Of a stretch of DNA of 64,000 nt, positions 63,601-64,000 are shown piece by piece. The notes beneath the pieces are model-generated. The model made no database searches. It was not told the DNA's origin and worked only from the letters and a program-made list of their open reading frames with translations. The position numbers and the translations under genes were made by a program. The stretch comes from Thunnus maccoyii. Lineage: Eukaryota; Chordata; Actinopteri; Scombriformes; Scombridae. Position 1 is the first letter of the stretch. Each line of letters opens with the position of its first letter. Location: the NCBI RefSeq assembly GCF_910596095.1, contig NC_056552.1:15945111-16009110 (forward strand). The letters are read 5' to 3'.

Positions 63601-63882
63601 CACATCGAGGCACTCAGTTTAGGATAGGCAAATGAGTGATGAGGAGTAATTTAAGACCAGTGGATGCTGATAAAAGCCTTCTGATCGATCCTCACTGTGA
63701 CAGTTTGGTCTTGTTGCACCCTCTGGTGAATCTCTATCATACTACATCCCACGAAAATACAATTTCAACTAATTTTTGGCTAAACTTCTGCTGTCCCAGG
63801 TATGACCCCTCATTCCTCGAGCGCTGTCAGGGAGATTTTGACGCAGTGGCCAATATCAGGGGAGAGGTCTTCTTTTTTAAAG
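57660..63882 (+). CDS. mmp25: Matrix metalloproteinase 25 (MT6-MMP), 5' part
   Basis: Coding exons seen: 57,660-57,743, 60,103-60,235, 60,364-60,505, 61,451-61,743, 61,993-62,172, 63,444-63,528 and 63,800-63,882; the gene continues past the right edge. Exon 1 is a signal peptide ([18 protein letters not shown]). The prodomain begins [15 protein letters not shown] and has the cysteine switch PRCSLPD (83-89) and the furin-type site KRRRKKR (98-104). The catalytic domain has [24 protein letters not shown], the zinc site [11 protein letters not shown] (231-241) and SIMRP of the Met-turn. A Pro-rich hinge leads to the first hemopexin blade ([20 protein letters not shown]). RCSLPD, RRYAL and GGTLAHAFF favour MMP25 over MMP17. 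Mammalian MMP25 is GPI-anchored on leukocytes; the anchor lies outside the window. Confidence 0.92.
58090..58790 (-). mobile_element. LINE 3' fragment (CR1/L2-type) in mmp25 intron 1
   Basis: The minus strand reads [18 protein letters not shown] and VDHITPVL, a hallmark of fish CR1/L2-type reverse-transcriptase ends. It continues to a 3' end at about 58,093 with the aaggcaagtttatctgtata motif. It is broken, and absent from the upstream duplicate of this region. Confidence 0.75.
60555..61160 (-). mobile_element. Degenerate Tc1/mariner transposon with an inverted segment
   Basis: On the minus strand, 60,700-61,160 reads in pieces like a Tc1-type transposase end ([23 protein letters not shown]... 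DLNP-like, [13 protein letters not shown]). Bases 60,560-60,690 are a reverse-complement copy of about 61,030-61,150, so the element has an internal foldback. It lies wholly in mmp25 intron 3 and has many breaks. Confidence 0.7.
62500..62925 (+). repeat. Dispersed percomorph repeat in mmp25 intron
   Basis: Phrases such as aacatgctgatgtttagcaggta and tttcatggcaatccatccagtcgttgttgagatattt match, from memory, a repeat very common in percomorph genomes. It occupies the 1.27-kb intron between the zinc-site exon and the hinge exon. Confidence 0.6.
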
Positions 63883-64000
63883 GTAAGGAAAAACTATCTG
63901 GGATGCTCAAAACAGATTAATGTGGGAATCCTTAGACTCCAAAATAATTGTAATCGTCTGAATTGCTTAAAGATATTCAGAATTTGCTGGTATTTTATAT

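Overview
The window is nuclear DNA from a bony fish, most likely a percomorph teleost. The signs are split genes with GT-AG introns, abundant microsatellites, teleost-type MITE and CR1/L2 LINE fragments, and protein-coding exons that read as fish orthologues of vertebrate genes. I found no rRNA, tRNA, CRISPR array or prokaryotic operon.

Region 1 (1-17,870, minus strand) is one very large serine-protease gene that runs off the left edge. It has a TATA promoter, a signal-peptide exon (17,768-17,822) and a 21-base exon (16,504-16,524). These are followed by at least ten tandem copies of a four-exon trypsin-like module. Every module begins and ends in intron phase 1, so modules splice to each other in frame and the gene should encode a polyprotein of more than 3,000 residues with at least ten complete catalytic triads. 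Modules 6-10 are nearly identical and repeat every 1,542-1,544 bp. Modules 1-5 are more diverged and carry scars of past unequal exchange. The domains look like the fish prss60/PRSS27 type, and the architecture is that of a greatly expanded polyserase.

Region 2 (22,180-24,440, minus) is vkorc1, the vitamin K epoxide reductase, in three exons with a LINE fragment in intron 2. Region 3 (25,190-33,790, plus) is mapk7 (ERK5), with six coding exons, a TEY activation loop and a long low-complexity tail. Region 4 (34,070-37,670, minus) is a second, single-domain trypsin-like protease with a C-terminal hydrophobic tail (prostasin/PRSS27-like), arranged tail to tail with mapk7.

Region 5 (38,000-49,050, plus) holds pax10, a Pax6 relative with a homeodomain and the Pax6 C-terminus but no paired domain. 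It sits in a repeat-rich neighbourhood with candidate regulatory elements. Region 6 (49,050-57,400) is intergenic and mostly repeats. Region 7 (57,400-end, plus) is the 5' two thirds of mmp25, a GPI-anchored-type matrix metalloproteinase running off the right edge. Its promoter/intron-1 sequence is partly duplicated just upstream.

Linkage of a multi-domain protease gene, vkorc1 and a prostasin-like protease recalls human 16p11.2 (PRSS53-VKORC1-PRSS8-PRSS36), so the array may be a lineage-specific expansion of an ancestral polyserase locus. The genes otherwise act in unrelated pathways (vitamin K recycling, MAP kinase signalling, eye/brain transcription, extracellular proteolysis).
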